Origin: Ch71 sp050945695
Lineage (GTDB): Bacteria > Chloroflexota > Anaerolineae > DRVO01
Direction: 5' to 3'
DNA length: 6,111 nucleotides
NCBI GenBank assembly: GCA_050945695.1
Contig: JBMNTK010000218.1
Span: forward strand, 1-6,111
The notes beneath the pieces were generated by a model. The model was not told the DNA's origin and did not search any database. It saw nothing but the letters and a program-made list of their open reading frames with translations. Position 1 is the first letter of the stretch; every line of letters begins with the position of its first letter. The position numbers and the translations under genes are program-made. Shown one piece after another: positions 5,591 through 6,111 of the stretch.

Positions 5591-5624
5591 GGGTCTAGCT
5601 GCCTCGCCACTTGGATTGGCGGCC

Positions 5625-5653
5625 ATCATACACAACCGCGGGGGCTCCCACAA
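5625..5653 (-). promoter_or_regulatory. rplI: Candidate promoter for rplI
   Basis: On the minus strand, TTGTGG (5648-5653) and TATGAT (5625-5630) are separated by 17 nt. The -10 matches 5/6 and the -35 only 3/6. Transcription would begin near 5618, leaving about 28 nt to the ATG at 5590. Confidence 0.45.
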
Positions 5654-5772
5654 GTCCACAGCCCCTCAGCCGGCATCGAACGAGAGCTCCGAGTTGGCGT
5701 CGGAGAGGCACCTGCGCCGGATGCCTCGGGCGGTCAGGGCCGGAACCCCTCAGCGCCGGCCCTGCTCGCTGT

Positions 5773-5800
5773 TTGGCCCCGGGCAAGCGCGTGGTATAAT
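5773..5800 (+). promoter_or_regulatory. Promoter of the right-hand lipoprotein gene, consensus extended -10
   Basis: A perfect TATAAT (5795-5800) is preceded by TGG, giving an extended -10. TTGGCC (5773-5778) lies 16 nt upstream as a 4/6 -35 box. Transcription would begin near 5807, just before the tandem 11-bp repeat. The leader to the ATG at 5850 is about 43 nt. Confidence 0.7.
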
Positions 5801-5809
5801 GCCGTCCCG

Positions 5810-5831
5810 TTACCAAACGCTTACCAAACGC
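5810..5831. repeat. Perfect tandem 11-bp repeat in the lipoprotein leader, candidate operator
   Basis: TTACCAAACGC occurs twice with no gap (5810-5820 and 5821-5831), so the two copies lie on one DNA face. They begin about 3 nt after the expected transcription start. The core CCAAAC has an inverse match GTTTGG at 5771-5776, overlapping the -35 box. The arrangement suggests a repressor site or an RNA-level element in the leader. Confidence 0.55.
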
Positions 5832-5849
5832 CTGGGGAGGCATTTGCTC

Positions 5850-6111
5850 ATGAGTCGCTCTACTGCTCCGATTCGACTCGCCTTGCTCCTGGGCGGAGCG
5901 GCTATCGTCGCGGGCTGCAGCCTGGGCGCCGCCGCCCCCGCTCCCACACCCACGCCTACCAAGACACCCAAGCCGACATACACCGCTACCGCCACTCCCA
6001 CCGCTGCTGCTGTCGCCGTGGCTCCGGATACTCCGACCCCGACCACGGCCAGCAATGACTCCCAGCCATCGCCCACCGAGGCAGCGGGGCCGACCGAGGC
6101 GGCTCGGCCAG
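5850..6111 (+). CDS. Thr-Pro-rich lipoprotein, N-terminal part (3' end outside window)
   Basis: The frame from ATG 5850 is open to the right edge, giving 87 visible residues without a stop. GGGGAGG (5834-5840) lies 9 nt upstream and a strong promoter precedes it. Residues 1-23 are a lipoprotein signal peptide: basic start, hydrophobic IRLALLLGGAAI, and lipobox VAGC with C23. After Cys the chain is a long low-complexity spacer dominated by Thr, Pro and Ala (about 30-87: TPTPTKTPKP, TYTATATPT, TPTPTTASN, then Glu-containing PTEAAG repeats). The folded domain is beyond the window, so function cannot be assigned. The layout matches the LysM lipoprotein at 1754, but that similarity covers only the signal peptide and spacer. 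Confidence 0.85.
   Translation, partial: MSRSTAPIRLALLLGGAAIVAGCSLGAAAPAPTPTPTKTPKPTYTATATPTAAAVAVAPDTPTPTTASNDSQPSPTEAAGPTEAARP

Noticed and set aside
5591..5659. 23-residue N-terminal extension of bL9
   Set aside because: The family begins at MEVLLLKDV. The extension has no family match and overlaps the candidate promoter.

Overview
This is a GC-rich (strongly G/C-ended codons) bacterial chromosomal window with ordinary housekeeping genes and two Thr-Pro-rich lipoproteins. The Thr/Pro-rich spacers behind lipoprotein signal peptides, the LysM lipoprotein and the many GC-rich palindromes between genes fit a Chloroflexota bacterium, most likely Anaerolineae-like. That placement is inferred from style and not proven by any marker gene here. 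I see no rRNA, tRNA, CRISPR array, transposase or phage gene.

Left part (1-2773, all +): the C-terminal end of a GT4-type glycosyltransferase overlaps by GTGA with a small VanZ-like membrane protein. A well-formed sigma70 promoter (949-977) then starts a second unit, a Nif3/YbgI dinuclear-metal protein that overlaps by ATGA with a lipoprotein carrying a LysM domain and two beta-rich repeats.

Middle part (2793-4410): a sulfite-exporter-like TauE/SafE permease and a DUF1634 membrane protein form a GTGA-coupled minus-strand pair converging on the lipoprotein. The gap upstream of them (about 3941-4410) is the least ordinary stretch. It holds an inverted repeat near the permease start, six heptanucleotide repeats in exact 7-nt register, three strong palindromes, and a trxA promoter whose -10 box lies between the arms of a dyad.

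Right part (4411-6111): thioredoxin (trxA, +) converges with a minus-strand pair, rplI followed by a small CxxC/CxxC zinc-ribbon protein. A perfect 19-bp stem lies between them and can serve both strands. A 259-nt divergent region (5591-5849) separates rplI from a second Thr-Pro-rich lipoprotein that runs off the window. It carries candidate promoters in both directions and a perfect tandem 11-bp repeat just downstream of a consensus TATAAT.

I found no clear new multi-gene system. The best leads are regulatory or repeat structures, and the zinc-ribbon gene coupled to rplI.
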